From NCBI RefSeq assembly GCF_007830115.1, contig NZ_VLKP01000004.1:124001-188000 (forward strand): a DNA stretch of 64,000 nucleotides, in the 5' to 3' direction. The notes beneath the pieces are model-generated. The model had not been told where the DNA came from. It made no database searches and saw only the letters and a list, made by a program, of their open reading frames with translations. Made by a program: the position numbers and the translations under genes. Source of the stretch: Aerolutibacter ruishenii. Its GTDB lineage: Bacteria > Pseudomonadota > Gammaproteobacteria > Xanthomonadales > Xanthomonadaceae. This document shows, one piece after another, positions 53,024-62,958 of this stretch (the stretch's first letter is position 1; each line of letters starts with the position of its first letter).

Positions 53024-53244
53024 TCGGCCCTGTCCGGTACGGACTCAATCGCGGTCTGGCGCCCCCGGCGGGAAGTGCGATCGAAATGGGCGCGCTTCAT
53101 CCACCGCACGCTTGAACGAGGTGCGCGCCAATAACCGCTCCTGGTATGCGCGCGCGTGGGGGAGGCGGCGCATGGGCCTTGTTCCGCGCAACTGGGCACA
53201 TCCGCCGGGGAATGTGCCCGTGCCGCGGCCCGGGTCGGTGCGCG

Positions 53245-54162
53245 TCAGTACTTGTAGGATTGTCCGCCGTCGATGGTCACCACCAGGCCATTCACGAAGC
53301 TGGCCTCGCCCGACAGCAGGAACGCCGCGACGGAGGCAACCTCCTCGGGACGGCCGAAGCGCTTCATGGGGTTGGCGCTCACGAATTCCTTGCCAGCGGC
53401 TTCCCAATCGTCGCCGGCCATCTGCCGCAGCGAGCCTTCGACCATCGCGGTCATGATCGCGCCCGGTGCGATGGCGTTGATGGTGATGCCGTACTGGCCA
53501 TACTCCACGGCGGAATTGCGGGTCAGGCCCACCACGCCGTGCTTGGAGGCGGAATAGCCGGACTGGTTGCCGACACCACGGATACCCCCCACCGAGGCGC
53601 TGTTGACGATGGCGCCAAAGCCCTGCCGGCGCATGACCTTGAGCACCGCAGCCATGCCGAAGAACACGCCGTTGAGGTTGATGCCGATGACGCGGTTGAA
53701 TTCCTGGGCGCCAAAATCCTCGGTCAGGTTCTGGTGGCCTTCGATACCCGCGTTGTTGAAGAAGCCGTCGATGCGACCGAATTTCCCAAGAGTGGCATCG
53801 ACGTAATGCTGCACGTCGGCTTCCCTGGAGACGTCGGCTTCGACGATGAGCACCTCGGCCCCCTTGGCCATCTTCCTGATGGCGGTCTTGGTCGCGGCCA
53901 GCGCATCAGCCTTGAGGTCCACCAGCACCAGCGAAGCGCCCTCTCTGGCGAGCCGTTCGGCGGTGGCCTTGCCCAGTCCGGATGCCGCGCCAGTGACGAT
54001 CACGACCTTGCCGTCGAAGCGGCCAGTGCACGTGAAGTCTGCACCTTGGCCGCGGGGGGCAACCGCTTTGGGGCTCCCGGGCGGCTTCGGCGCCGTCGGT
54101 GAACGGGATGCTTTCGAAGCCGCCGTAGTCGTCTTCTGCTGTTTCGACTTGCTGGTTGCCAT
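53245..54162 (-). CDS. Short-chain dehydrogenase with basic N-terminal extension
   Basis: 305 residues. The first 45 are a Lys/Ala/Pro-rich extension (SKSKQQKTTTAASKASRSP), which is unusual for the family. The classical SDR core has TGAASGLG (57-64), NNAG, the Ser/Tyr/Lys triad in NSASVGG and YSASK, and the C-terminal GGQSYKY. NAD(P) specificity is not decided; Asp in LVLVDLK favours NAD. AGGAG five bases before the ATG fixes the start and so retains the basic extension, which might bind nucleic acid or target the enzyme. Confidence 0.87.
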   Translation of the reverse strand: MATSKSKQQKTTTAASKASRSPTAPKPPGSPKAVAPRGQGADFTCTGRFDGKVVIVTGAASGLGKATAERLAREGASLVLVDLKADALAATKTAIRKMAKGAEVLIVEADVSREADVQHYVDATLGKFGRIDGFFNNAGIEGHQNLTEDFGAQEFNRVIGINLNGVFFGMAAVLKVMRRQGFGAIVNSASVGGIRGVGNQSGYSASKHGVVGLTRNSAVEYGQYGITINAIAPGAIMTAMVEGSLRQMAGDDWEAAGKEFVSANPMKRFGRPEEVASVAAFLLSGEASFVNGLVVTIDGGQSYKY

Positions 54163-54292
54163 GGGGACTCCTGTCGCCGAAATCGGCACGATGGAGTTCC
54201 CAAGGTACAGCGCACGCAACGGGGGCGACAGCACCGCCATGCCCGGCGCGCGCTCACGCACCGTGCGTGGTGCGTGGCCTGGCCGGAGCCAG

Positions 54293-55063
54293 CTATCGCC
54301 GCAATGCCCGGTAGGCATGCCAGCTGGCGTGTCCGAGTACCGGATAGATGAGGATGAATGCCAGCAGCGCGGTGGCCAGGCCAACCGCGACGAGCGCCAC
54401 GATCACCAGCGCCCACTCCGCGCAAGCCACGGGATGGCGGGCAACCGCACGCAGACTACCGCGCATCGCCTCTCCGGCACTGGCATCGCGATCGAGGATC
54501 AGCGGGACGGCGATCACCGAGACCGAGAAGCTTGCCACGGCCAGGACCGCGCCCATGATGGCCCACGCGTACCACTGCCCGGATGTCAGCATCCGCAGGG
54601 TGTCGTCCCAGAGCGACTGCTCCAGGGAGGGAGCGATGGGCCCCAAGGTCGCGTTGAGCACCCATGCCGACAGCAGCAGCCACACGGCGGCGATGCCCAG
54701 CAGGACCATGGCGAGACGTTCCAGTGCCTGGCGGTGGGGCCCGAGACCGCGCAGCGACGCATCGAAGGTCGGTGTCTCGCCGGCCTCCATGGCGCGTGAT
54801 GCCTCTACCAGCCCCGCGCCCAGGATGGGTCCCAGCAGCAGGAAGCCGCTGACGGCGGCGGCAATGAAATACGGGTGGTTGCCCAAGGCGAACACCAGCC
54901 ATCCCATGATGGTGATCATCAGCCCGTAGACGAGGCCGACCGCCGGAGCGCGACGGACGTCGCGGAGTCCGTGCGACAGCCAGCGAAACGGCTCACCCAA
55001 AGCGATGTGTGACGTCCCGTGGCCCGATTGCGAGGGCATTGCGCCCGAATGCAAGGTCGTCAT
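54293..55063 (-). CDS. DUF2189 integral membrane protein
   Basis: 256 residues with about six membrane helices. The N-terminal WLSHGLRDVRRAPAVGLVYG and the later FLLLGPILGAGLVEASRAME mark DUF2189, inner-membrane proteins of unknown function found near respiratory genes in some bacteria. GGGAGGA precedes the ATG. It lies upstream of the dehydrogenase gene on the same strand with a gap of about 130 bp. Confidence 0.85.
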   Translation of the reverse strand: MTTLHSGAMPSQSGHGTSHIALGEPFRWLSHGLRDVRRAPAVGLVYGLMITIMGWLVFALGNHPYFIAAAVSGFLLLGPILGAGLVEASRAMEAGETPTFDASLRGLGPHRQALERLAMVLLGIAAVWLLLSAWVLNATLGPIAPSLEQSLWDDTLRMLTSGQWYAWAIMGAVLAVASFSVSVIAVPLILDRDASAGEAMRGSLRAVARHPVACAEWALVIVALVAVGLATALLAFILIYPVLGHASWHAYRALRR

Positions 55064-55242
55064 GGCGTCCTCCCGGAAGGACGGGACGGGTCACCCGGAG
55101 TCGGCAGTGCCCAGGTCAGGCGTGCGGGGGTGACCGGTCGATAGTGATTCTATCACCGTGGCCAAGGCGCGATGTTCTGAAAGCCAACAATCGCGGGTCC
55201 GCAAACGTTAACTTTTCGCATGGCCCGATCCTGGCAACCCGG

Positions 55243-56085
55243 TCAACGTCGTACGGCCAATACGCCGTCAAGCGCGAGCTCAGCCTTGAACCCGGCCTTT
55301 TCCAGCCGTTTTGCCACTTCACGTGGCACGTCGCGCCCGCTGGTGAGCCGGTTGGGGCTGCCGGTGTAGTGGAACAGCCGGCCGCCCTTGCGCAGGATCC
55401 TCGCCAACTGGTCATAGAACGCTTGCGAGTACAACTCGCCGGCGATGCCAAAGCGCGGTGGGTCATGCAGGACCACGTCGAACGAGGCATCCGCAAGGCC
55501 GCTGATGACCTGCGATACATCGGCGTGGGTCAGCTGCAGGCGGCCCGCACTGGCAGGTGCATCAGGATCGGGTGACCACGGATTGAGCGTGCGCAACCAG
55601 AGGACGTCGTTGTTTTTTTCAAACGACTGGATGCGCGTGGCGCCCGCTTCCAGGCAGCAGGCGGCGAAGTAACCCAAGCCACCGCAGGTATCGAGCACGG
55701 ATTTTCCTGCCGGTTGCACCAGGGCCACCTTGCGCCGCGCATCGTCGACGGGAGATTCCTTCGACGTGGGCAGCATCTTGATGCCGTCGATCTCGAAGGT
55801 GGGCGCCCCCCATTCCGTGGGAACCAGCTTGATCAGCGATCCGGAATAGCGTGACACCGGCTCGAACGCCTCGCCGTCCCAGTGGTAGAGCGTGCGGTCC
55901 TTGAGCCTGGCCGGATACGGGTAGGCGTGTCCGTGCCATTGCCACGTGTCGGGGCCCAGCGTCGCTCCAGCCGTGCTGCGGCCCAGGTCCAGCGATCCCG
56001 TCCACGTGGTGGCGCCGGCATCGCGTGCGGCCAGCAATGCTTCGGCAAGTGGACGGGTGAGCAGGGGGCCGGTGTAGTGGGGCAC
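55243..56085 (-). CDS. Class I SAM-dependent methyltransferase
   Basis: 280 residues with a GTG start (MPHYTGPLL) supported by GGAG eight bases upstream. A small N-terminal part precedes the Rossmann methyltransferase with cofactor motif SVLDTCGGLGYFAA and the motif IV segment VVLHDPPRFG, close to those of RNA methyltransferases and spermidine-synthase-like enzymes. The substrate is unknown. A longer reading of the frame exists but lacks a ribosome site. Confidence 0.75.
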   Translation of the reverse strand: MPHYTGPLLTRPLAEALLAARDAGATTWTGSLDLGRSTAGATLGPDTWQWHGHAYPYPARLKDRTLYHWDGEAFEPVSRYSGSLIKLVPTEWGAPTFEIDGIKMLPTSKESPVDDARRKVALVQPAGKSVLDTCGGLGYFAACCLEAGATRIQSFEKNNDVLWLRTLNPWSPDPDAPASAGRLQLTHADVSQVISGLADASFDVVLHDPPRFGIAGELYSQAFYDQLARILRKGGRLFHYTGSPNRLTSGRDVPREVAKRLEKAGFKAELALDGVLAVRR

Positions 56086-56167
56086 AGCGGTTGCTCCGGT
56101 GGAAAGGCGTGCAGGGTAGCGGATCGGACTCGCATCCCGCAGGGACACCCGCGTGGAACCCCTGAAA

Positions 56168-56200
56168 CAGTGACGCCCGGCATCGATCCGGGCGTCACTG
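56168..56200 (-). terminator. Long hairpin between azurin and methyltransferase genes
   Basis: A 13-bp perfect stem, CAGTGACGCCCGG (56168-56180) with CCGGGCGTCACTG (56188-56200), and a 7-nt loop. It lies 21 bp after the azurin stop; only TTT follows on the minus strand. A terminator is the best reading. Confidence 0.65.
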
Positions 56201-56220
56201 GTGCCGGCATGGCGCCTGGC

Positions 56221-56820
56221 TTACTGCACGGCGATCGTGCCCTTCATGAGGGCCGAATGGCCCGGGAAACTGCAGAAGAACTCGTATGGGCCGCCGTCCT
56301 TGATCTTGCTGACGGCAAAGCTGACCGACGTGCTTTCACCGCCCCCGACCAGGCTGGTGTGGGCAATGACACGTGCGTCGTCGGCCTTGACGTAGGCGGC
56401 GGCAGCGCCGGCGGCAATGCCATCCGCCGCCACGCCCTGCATGTCGGCGGCCTTGGCGATCACCACGTTATGGCCCATCGCGGTGACCGGCAGCTTGCCG
56501 GTGTGCTTGAGGGTGATCTTGAACTCGCTGCACGACGCGGGAACGGCAATCGAGCCAACGTTGTACTGCATGGCGTCGTTGCTTTCGATCTCGGTGGCGC
56601 AGTTGGCGACGGTCGCCGCGGGCTTGGCATCCGCGCCAGGGGCGGTGGCCGCAGGTTCGGCTGGGGCTTCGGTTGCCGGGGCCGGTTCCGGTGCCGGTGC
56701 GGGCTCGGCGGCGGCCGCCGGTTCGGCGGCGGGCTCAGCAGCCGGTGGCGGCGACTTTTCCCCGCAGGCGCTCAGCGCGAGGACGCAGGCCGTGGCCAGC
56801 AGGGTCAACTTGACGTTCAT
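56221..56820 (-). CDS. azu: Azurin-like copper lipoprotein
   Basis: 199 residues. The lipobox LSAC (Cys19) is followed by an Ala/Pro/Glu-rich spacer (about 22-70) and a cupredoxin domain. The type-1 copper ligands are visible: His117 in TAMGHNVV, Cys183 and His188 in FFCSFPGHSALM, and Met192. A disulfide pair Cys74/Cys97 matches azurin. A membrane-tethered azurin would carry electrons between periplasmic redox partners. GGAG eight bases upstream fixes the start. The spacer resembles that of lipid-anchored Laz of Neisseria. Confidence 0.9.
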   Translation of the reverse strand: MNVKLTLLATACVLALSACGEKSPPPAAEPAAEPAAAAEPAPAPEPAPATEAPAEPAATAPGADAKPAATVANCATEIESNDAMQYNVGSIAVPASCSEFKITLKHTGKLPVTAMGHNVVIAKAADMQGVAADGIAAGAAAAYVKADDARVIAHTSLVGGGESTSVSFAVSKIKDGGPYEFFCSFPGHSALMKGTIAVQ

Positions 56821-57042
56821 GGGGCAATCTCCAGGGTTGGGGAGTCGCCACGGCTTGCGGTACTCGATGGTCTTGCCGCAGTGGCGATGGGGGTGGTTGT
56901 CAGCCGCCGGCAAGTTTACCGCCAACGCCTTAGAACGATGTGTTGATGGTGGTCAAGCGCAGGTGAAATTGCCTGATCGCGCCGTGCACAGGTGATAAAT
57001 TGACAGGATCTTCACGCATCCAACGCCAAGCGAGCCCACGAC

Positions 57043-57963
57043 ATGAACATTTCCACCTTCCCTCCGATCGGTACGTCTGGCCAGGCATGGGGCGAGAAGG
57101 AGAGGGACGAGTGGCGGACGCGGCAGGTCAAGCAACGCAGCTACACCGACGAAGTGGTGGGCGCCATCGATCGTCTGCATGGCGCTTTCGACGTGGCGCA
57201 GTATGGCCAGATCGAGTACGCACCTGATCACTACCCGTTGTTCGCCGTGCGCAACCGCGACTGGCATGCCGACATGCCCATCGCACTGGTGACCGGTGGC
57301 GTCCACGGTTATGAAACCAGCGGGGTGCACGGGGCGTTGCGCTTCCTCGAACGCCATGCAGCGCAGTACGCAGGCCGCATCAACCTGCTGGTGGCTCCGT
57401 GCATCAGCCCGTGGGCCTATGAGCGCATCCATCGCTGGAACGCCGATGCCATCGATCCGAACCGTTCGTTCCGGGAGGGCAGCCCCGCCGCCGAGTCCGC
57501 GGCGCTGATGGCGCTGGTGGCGCCGTTTCGTGACCGGATCGTGGTGCACATCGACCTGCATGAAACGACCGACAGCGACGAATCGGAGTTCAGGCCGGCA
57601 CTGGCCGCCCGCGACGGCAAGCCCTTCGAGCCTGGGACCATTCCCGATGGGTTCTACCTGTGCGCCGACAGTGAGTCACCCGAGCCGGTTTTCCAGCAGG
57701 CCGTGATCGAGGCGGTGGGGCGCGTCACGCACATCGCGCCCGCGGATCCGGATGGCACCATCATTGGCTCGCCCGTGGTGGCGCCAGGGGTCATCGAGTA
57801 TGACTACCGCAAGCTTGGGCTGTGCGGGGGCATCAGCAACGCGCGTTATCGCACCACTACCGAGGTGTATCCCGACAGCCCGCGTGCCACGCCCGCGCAA
57901 TGCGACGAGGCGCAGGCGACAGCAGTGCGCGCGGCCATCGATTTCGCGCTCGCGCATCCTTGA
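57043..57963 (+). CDS. M14-family metallocarboxypeptidase
   Basis: 306 residues, cytoplasmic (no signal peptide). Zinc ligands His88 and Glu91 lie in TGGVHGYETSG and His173 in HIDLHETTD. The catalytic Glu is around residue 277 in TTTEVYPDSP. The chain is shorter than digestive carboxypeptidases and fits the M14 group that acts on small peptides or modified side chains. It is divergent from the azurin gene. Confidence 0.88.
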   Translation: MNISTFPPIGTSGQAWGEKERDEWRTRQVKQRSYTDEVVGAIDRLHGAFDVAQYGQIEYAPDHYPLFAVRNRDWHADMPIALVTGGVHGYETSGVHGALRFLERHAAQYAGRINLLVAPCISPWAYERIHRWNADAIDPNRSFREGSPAAESAALMALVAPFRDRIVVHIDLHETTDSDESEFRPALAARDGKPFEPGTIPDGFYLCADSESPEPVFQQAVIEAVGRVTHIAPADPDGTIIGSPVVAPGVIEYDYRKLGLCGGISNARYRTTTEVYPDSPRATPAQCDEAQATAVRAAIDFALAHP

Positions 57964-58088
57964 GGCCGCGAGCGCACCATCACGTGCCCGCATGTGCGTG
58001 TGCCGTGCGCGGGGCGGCAGTCGCCCTCGCATCCTGTCGACGCGTGGCAGCCCGCCATCCATCGAATGGGAAGACAGGCATGACCACG

Positions 58089-58949
58089 TCAGGCGTTGGT
58101 CGCCTCCGGTGACAGGGTGGTGTCCATCGCCGCCGAACCCTTGAGGCGGGTGTCGTGGTCCGGACACGGCTGGCCGACGATGTACGACGTCATGGACAGC
58201 GAACCGAATGCCGGGCCTTCCACCAGTACATCCGCCGGCTTTGCGGTAGCGGCGGCGAAGCCCGCGATGTACAGCAGCGGCAGGAAATGATCGGGCGTGG
58301 GTGACGCCATGGCGTAATCCGGATGCGCCGCCAGCCCGGCGGCGTCGCCGGGACGAGCGGTCATCACCTCGCGCGCGGCGGCTTCGAAACGTTCGTTCCA
58401 GTCGAATGCCCCGTCGGGATTGCGCCAGTCGATGGCACGCAGGTTGTGCACCACGTTGCCACTGGCCATCAGCAGCACGCCGCGTTCGCGCAGGGTGGCC
58501 AGGCGGGCTCCCAGTTGCACGTGGTATTCCGGCGGCTTGCGCGCATTGATCGACAGCTGCACCACCGGGATGTCCGCATCGGGGAACGCGTGCACCAGCA
58601 CCGACCAGGTGCCGTGGTCCAGCCCCCAGCTGTCGAGGTCGAAGCCCACCGGGTCGGGTTTCGCCAGATCCGCTACTTCCTCTGCGAGCTCGGGCAGGCC
58701 GGGCGCCGGGTATTGCACATCGAACAACGGCTTGGGGAAGCCGTAGAAGTCGTGGATGGTGCGTGGCCGCGGCATTGCGGTCACGGCCGTGGCGTTGGTG
58801 TACCAGTGGGCCGAAACCATCAGGATGGCCCGCGGCCGCGGAACCGCGGCGCCGAAGGCGCGCCAGGCCTCGGTGAAGCGGTTCCGCTCCAGCGCGTTCA
58901 TGGGGCTTCCATGGCCGATGAATGCCGCGGGCATCAGGACAGTGGACAT
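58089..58949 (-). CDS. ygiD: 4,5-DOPA extradiol dioxygenase (YgiD)
   Basis: 286 residues, typical of the YgiD/LigB group that opens L-DOPA in some bacteria and plants. His ligands are in FIGHGSPMNA and VSAHWY, with further conserved His in HNLRAIDW and DHFLPLL. The WGLDHGTWSVL stretch is a family hallmark. YgiD proteins often carry zinc and may have a general detoxifying role. The start MSTVLMP has AAGGA upstream. Confidence 0.9.
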   Translation of the reverse strand: MSTVLMPAAFIGHGSPMNALERNRFTEAWRAFGAAVPRPRAILMVSAHWYTNATAVTAMPRPRTIHDFYGFPKPLFDVQYPAPGLPELAEEVADLAKPDPVGFDLDSWGLDHGTWSVLVHAFPDADIPVVQLSINARKPPEYHVQLGARLATLRERGVLLMASGNVVHNLRAIDWRNPDGAFDWNERFEAAAREVMTARPGDAAGLAAHPDYAMASPTPDHFLPLLYIAGFAAATAKPADVLVEGPAFGSLSMTSYIVGQPCPDHDTRLKGSAAMDTTLSPEATNA

Positions 58950-59019
58950 CGGGGCAGTTCCTTGTTTCCTGGGGCGTGGATCATGGTCGGGTGGCGACGC
59001 GGAAACGTCACCGTTGCAT

Positions 59020-60393
59020 TTACCCTTGCTGCGCATCGGTTGGGTCGAACAGCACCAGTCGATCGCCGCCAGCGCGTTTGGCAGCGTACATCGCCTTGTC
59101 GGCCTGTTGCAGGAGGCCGTCGCCGCAGATGTCACCGTTGGGCTGGAGTGCAATGCCGATGCTGGCGCTGATGGCCACCCGCCGCGAGTCCAACTGGAAC
59201 GGTCGTGACAGCGCCTGTCGAAGTGTCTCGCCGACTTCCATGGCATCCGGCAACCGCGCTGTGCCGTGCAGCAGTACCGCGAATTCGTCGCCGCCGAGCC
59301 GGGCGATGGTGTCGGTCTGACGCACACCGTGGCGGATGCGTTCGCCGGCGGCGCGCAGCAACTGGTCGCCCGTTTCGTGGCCAAAGCGGTCGTTGATGCC
59401 CTTGAAACCGTCCAGGTCCAGGTAGATCAGCGCCACCGGCTGCCGCTGGAAGCCGGGTGGGTTCAGGGCCTGCTGCAGCCGTTGGTGGAAGTGGCTGCGG
59501 TTGGGCAGTCCGGTCAGCGGGTCATGGCTGGCCAGGTATGCAAGCCAGTTGCGGCTGCGGGTGCGCTCGATCGCGGCGGCCACCTGGACGGAGACGAACT
59601 GCAGCAGTTGCAGGTCATGTTTGGTGTAGCGGGTCCTGGGGTCGTAACTCTGCACCACCAGTGCGCCGATCACGCCGCAGGGCGTGGCCAGCGGCACGCC
59701 CAGCCAACCGGTGGCGCGATGGCCGACCGGCGGTTGCAGCGGGTCCGGCAGGCCGGGGCGTGTTTCCGGCGTGATCAGCAGCGGCTCGCCGCTGCGGATG
59801 ACATGGTTGGACAGCGTGGGCGCATCCAATGGCAAGGTATCGGGCGCGGTGTCGAGCTCATCCTCGAAGTAGGGAAACTCGACGCGATCTGCTTCGGGTT
59901 GCCGCAACGCGATGAAGCAGTTGCGGGCAGGGATCAGGTTGGCGACGGTGCGGTGGATGCGCGTGAACAGCGACTGCAGGTCCGCCTCCGCGTGCGCGGC
60001 CTCGGAGATTTCCAGCAATGCCGACTGCACGGCTTCGGCACGCTTGAGTTCGGTGATGTCATGGCCCAGGGCGATCCGCACGCGGTGTGCCGTCGACCAG
60101 TGGGCGGACCACTGCACGTGCACCACCCGGCCGTCCCGGTGCAGGTACCGGTTCTGGAAGTTGAACTTGGAGTGGCCCGCCATGATGTCCCGCGCCGCGC
60201 ACAGGGTGGCTTCACGGTCATCGGGATGCACGAAGTCGATCATGCGCCGGCCCAGGACCTCCTCGGCGGAGTACCCGAAGATCCGCTGGTAGGCCGCGTT
60301 GACGAACAGGTACCTGCCCTGCTCGTCGACCACGCAGAGGGCATCGAGGAGCAGGTCCTTCAGCTCGGACAGTGGCGGCAGCCTGTATTCCAT
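59020..60393 (-). CDS. PAS-GAF-GGDEF diguanylate cyclase
   Basis: 457 residues. A PAS domain (about 10-125) with its PAC segment (RYLHRDGRVVHVQW), a GAF domain (about 135-280) and a GGDEF domain (about 290-450) with the signature RLGGDEFAVLL. The I-site RxxD four residues ahead is not obvious, so product inhibition may be absent. No membrane segments, so it is a cytoplasmic c-di-GMP synthase responding to a small ligand through PAS or GAF. There is no EAL domain. Confidence 0.88.
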   Translation of the reverse strand: MEYRLPPLSELKDLLLDALCVVDEQGRYLFVNAAYQRIFGYSAEEVLGRRMIDFVHPDDREATLCAARDIMAGHSKFNFQNRYLHRDGRVVHVQWSAHWSTAHRVRIALGHDITELKRAEAVQSALLEISEAAHAEADLQSLFTRIHRTVANLIPARNCFIALRQPEADRVEFPYFEDELDTAPDTLPLDAPTLSNHVIRSGEPLLITPETRPGLPDPLQPPVGHRATGWLGVPLATPCGVIGALVVQSYDPRTRYTKHDLQLLQFVSVQVAAAIERTRSRNWLAYLASHDPLTGLPNRSHFHQRLQQALNPPGFQRQPVALIYLDLDGFKGINDRFGHETGDQLLRAAGERIRHGVRQTDTIARLGGDEFAVLLHGTARLPDAMEVGETLRQALSRPFQLDSRRVAISASIGIALQPNGDICGDGLLQQADKAMYAAKRAGGDRLVLFDPTDAQQG

Positions 60394-60667
60394 CGGACAG
60401 TCCAGGCACGGGCAGCGTGAGGCTACTGTAGCGCCGACGCGGGCAAGGGGGGGGGCAGGGCGGCTCGAACACGCCGTGCATGCCTGTTTCCGTAGGCCAC
60501 CGAAGCCGAACTGAACTTCTGCGGCAAAGCCAACCGCCCGGGACCCCAACCACCGGCACTGTCCCGTAGGGGCCGACGCTGGCTAAATGGGAGGATGGCC
60601 CCGCGTGGGGCCAGGTGTCCCCCCGGCTGGCCGGGCGGGGCGCGTGACGACCACCCGGAGGTATCCC

Positions 60668-62791
60668 TTGAAGAAGACCCTGCTCTGCGCCGCGACCACC
60701 CTGGCGCTGGCCCTGTCGGCCCCGCTGGCCGCCCACGAGACCGACGGCTGCATGGACGCCGCCTGCGAACAGGAACTGCTGTTCGCCACCGACAGCGCTT
60801 CCGGTGGCGGCAACGCCCCTACCGCCGATGCCACGCGCTACGGCAGCTGGGGTATCGACACCGCCGGCATGGACCGGAGCGTGAAGCCGGGTAGCGACTT
60901 CTTCGGCTACGTCAACGGCGCGTGGGCGAAGAACACCGAGATCCCGTCGGACCGTTCCAGCTACGGCTCCTTCATGGTGCTGCGCGACCTGTCCGAGGCG
61001 CGCGTGCGCACGCTGGTGGAAGGCTATGCGCTGGGCGACCCGGCCAAGGACGGCGATGCGGCCAAGGTGGCCGCGCTGTACCGCGGTTTCATGGACGAGG
61101 CGGCCATAGAGGCGCTGGGCGCCAAGCCGCTCAAGCCGCACCTGGCGGCCATCGCCAAGGTGAAGGACAAGGACGCGATGGCCGAACTGATGGGTCGCGC
61201 CAGCGGCGGCTTGGGCGGCAGCTTCTTCGGCGCCTTCGTCTCCGACGATGCGCGCAACCCCGACCAGTACGCCCTGTACCTGGGCCAGTCCGGCCTGGGC
61301 CTGGGCGATCGCGAGATGTACCTGGACGCCAAGTTCGCGCCGCAGCGCGAGCGCTACCAGGCCTACGTCGAGCAGATGCTGACCATGGCCGGCTGGCCCA
61401 AGGCCAAGGACAACGCCGCGAAGATCGTGGCGATGGAAACCCGCATCGCGCAGGCGCACTGGACCCGCGCCGAGAGCCGCAACCGCGACAAGACCTACAA
61501 CCCCGCCACGCTGGCCGAGATGGACGCCAAGGCGCCGGGCTTCCCGTGGGCGACCTTCTTCAAGGCCGCTGGCGTGGACAGCGCCGGGCGCGCCGTGCTG
61601 CGCCAGGACACCGCGTTCCCGAAGATCGCGCAGGTCTTCGCCGAGACCGACCTGGACACGCTCAAGGCGTGGCAGGCGTTCCGCACCACGGACGAGGCCG
61701 CGCCGCTGTTGTCCAAGGCCTTCGTGGATGCGGAGTTCGAGTTCCGCAACAAGTTCCTGTCCGGCCAGCCGGAGCAGCGTCCGCGCTGGAAGCGCGGCGT
61801 GGCCGTTGCCGAAGGCGCGATGGGCGAAGCCATTGGCCGCGACTACGTGCAGCTGTACTTCCCGGCCGAGTCCAAGGCCAAGATGGATGAGCTGGTCGGC
61901 AACGTGAAGGCCGCCATGCGCGCCCGCCTGGAGAAGCTGGAGTGGATGGGCCCGGCCACCAAGACCGAGGCCATGGCCAAGCTGGAGAACTTCGGCCTGA
62001 AGATCGGCCATCCCGAGAAGTGGCGTGATTACAGCGGCCTGGCCATCGTCAACGGTGACGTGTTCGGCAACGCGCAGCGTTCGCGCCAGTTCGAATGGGA
62101 CTACCGCCGCGCACGCATCGGCCAGCCGGTGGACAAGGCCGAGTGGGGCATGACCCCGCAGACGGTCAACGCGTACTACTCGTCGGTCAAGAACGAGATC
62201 GTGTTCCCCGCCGCCATCCTGCAGCCGCCGTTCTTCGATCCGAAGGCCGACCCGGCGGTGAACTACGGCGGCATCGGTGGCGTCATCGGCCACGAGATCA
62301 TCCACGGTTTCGACGACCAGGGCCGCAAGTCCGACGGCAAGGGCATGCTGCGTGACTGGTGGACGGCCGAGGACGCCGCGCGTTTCGAGGTGCAGGCCAC
62401 CAAGCTGGGCGCGCAGTACGAGGCGTACCCGTTCCCGCAGCTGCCAGGCATGCACATCAACGGCCGCGTGGCGATGGGCGAGAACATCGGCGACCTGGGG
62501 GGGCTGACCATCGCGCTGGAAGCCTATCGCCGCTCGCTGGGTGGCAAGCCCGCTCCGGTGATCGATGGCTTCAGCGGCGAACAGCGCTTCTTCATGGGCT
62601 GGTCGCAGGTGTGGCGCACGCTGTGGCGTGACGATGCACTGCGCCAGCAGCTGGTGAACGGCACGCACTCGCCGGGGCATATCCGCGCGTTCGCGCCGCT
62701 GCGCAACATCGACGCCTGGTACGAGGCGTTCGGCATCACCCAGGCCGACCCGCTGTGGGTGGCGCCGAAGGATCGCGTGCGCATCTGGTGA
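60668..62791 (+). CDS. pepO: M13-family zinc metalloendopeptidase (PepO)
   Basis: 707 residues with a TTG start fixed by GGAGG seven bases upstream. A signal peptide (LLCAATTLALALSAPLAA) exports it. The neprilysin-type catalytic motif GHEIIHGFDD puts His542 and His546 on zinc with Glu543 as base. ENIGDLGG supplies Glu605 and Asp609, and NAYYS binds the substrate backbone. It cleaves short peptides in the periplasm or outside the cell. Confidence 0.92.
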   Translation: MKKTLLCAATTLALALSAPLAAHETDGCMDAACEQELLFATDSASGGGNAPTADATRYGSWGIDTAGMDRSVKPGSDFFGYVNGAWAKNTEIPSDRSSYGSFMVLRDLSEARVRTLVEGYALGDPAKDGDAAKVAALYRGFMDEAAIEALGAKPLKPHLAAIAKVKDKDAMAELMGRASGGLGGSFFGAFVSDDARNPDQYALYLGQSGLGLGDREMYLDAKFAPQRERYQAYVEQMLTMAGWPKAKDNAAKIVAMETRIAQAHWTRAESRNRDKTYNPATLAEMDAKAPGFPWATFFKAAGVDSAGRAVLRQDTAFPKIAQVFAETDLDTLKAWQAFRTTDEAAPLLSKAFVDAEFEFRNKFLSGQPEQRPRWKRGVAVAEGAMGEAIGRDYVQLYFPAESKAKMDELVGNVKAAMRARLEKLEWMGPATKTEAMAKLENFGLKIGHPEKWRDYSGLAIVNGDVFGNAQRSRQFEWDYRRARIGQPVDKAEWGMTPQTVNAYYSSVKNEIVFPAAILQPPFFDPKADPAVNYGGIGGVIGHEIIHGFDDQGRKSDGKGMLRDWWTAEDAARFEVQATKLGAQYEAYPFPQLPGMHINGRVAMGENIGDLGGLTIALEAYRRSLGGKPAPVIDGFSGEQRFFMGWSQVWRTLWRDDALRQQLVNGTHSPGHIRAFAPLRNIDAWYEAFGITQADPLWVAPKDRVRIW

Positions 62792-62823
62792 TCGGCAGGC
62801 CGTGACCTGCAAGCTGTGATGGG

Positions 62824-62850
62824 AAAGGGGTCGCGGAAGCGGCCCCTTTT
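62824..62850 (+). terminator. Terminator after pepO
   Basis: AAAGGGG-TCGC pairs with GCGG-CCCCTTTT (one mismatch) around a GGAA loop, followed by CTTT, 33 bp after the pepO stop. A and T flanks allow use by the convergent DUF1615 gene too. Confidence 0.75.
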
Positions 62851-62958
62851 CTTTGCGGGGTGATTCCGGCCAGCGCCGTGGCCGACCGTACCTTGGCGCC
62901 CAGACGCCTGCCGCTGGGTCCGATTACGTACCCACTGGAGCCGATCCGGCGAACGCGA

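Noticed and set aside
60218-62812. A minus-strand open frame of 864 codons
   Set aside because: Antisense to pepO, which has the HExxH and ExxxD zinc motifs, a signal peptide and a ribosome site.
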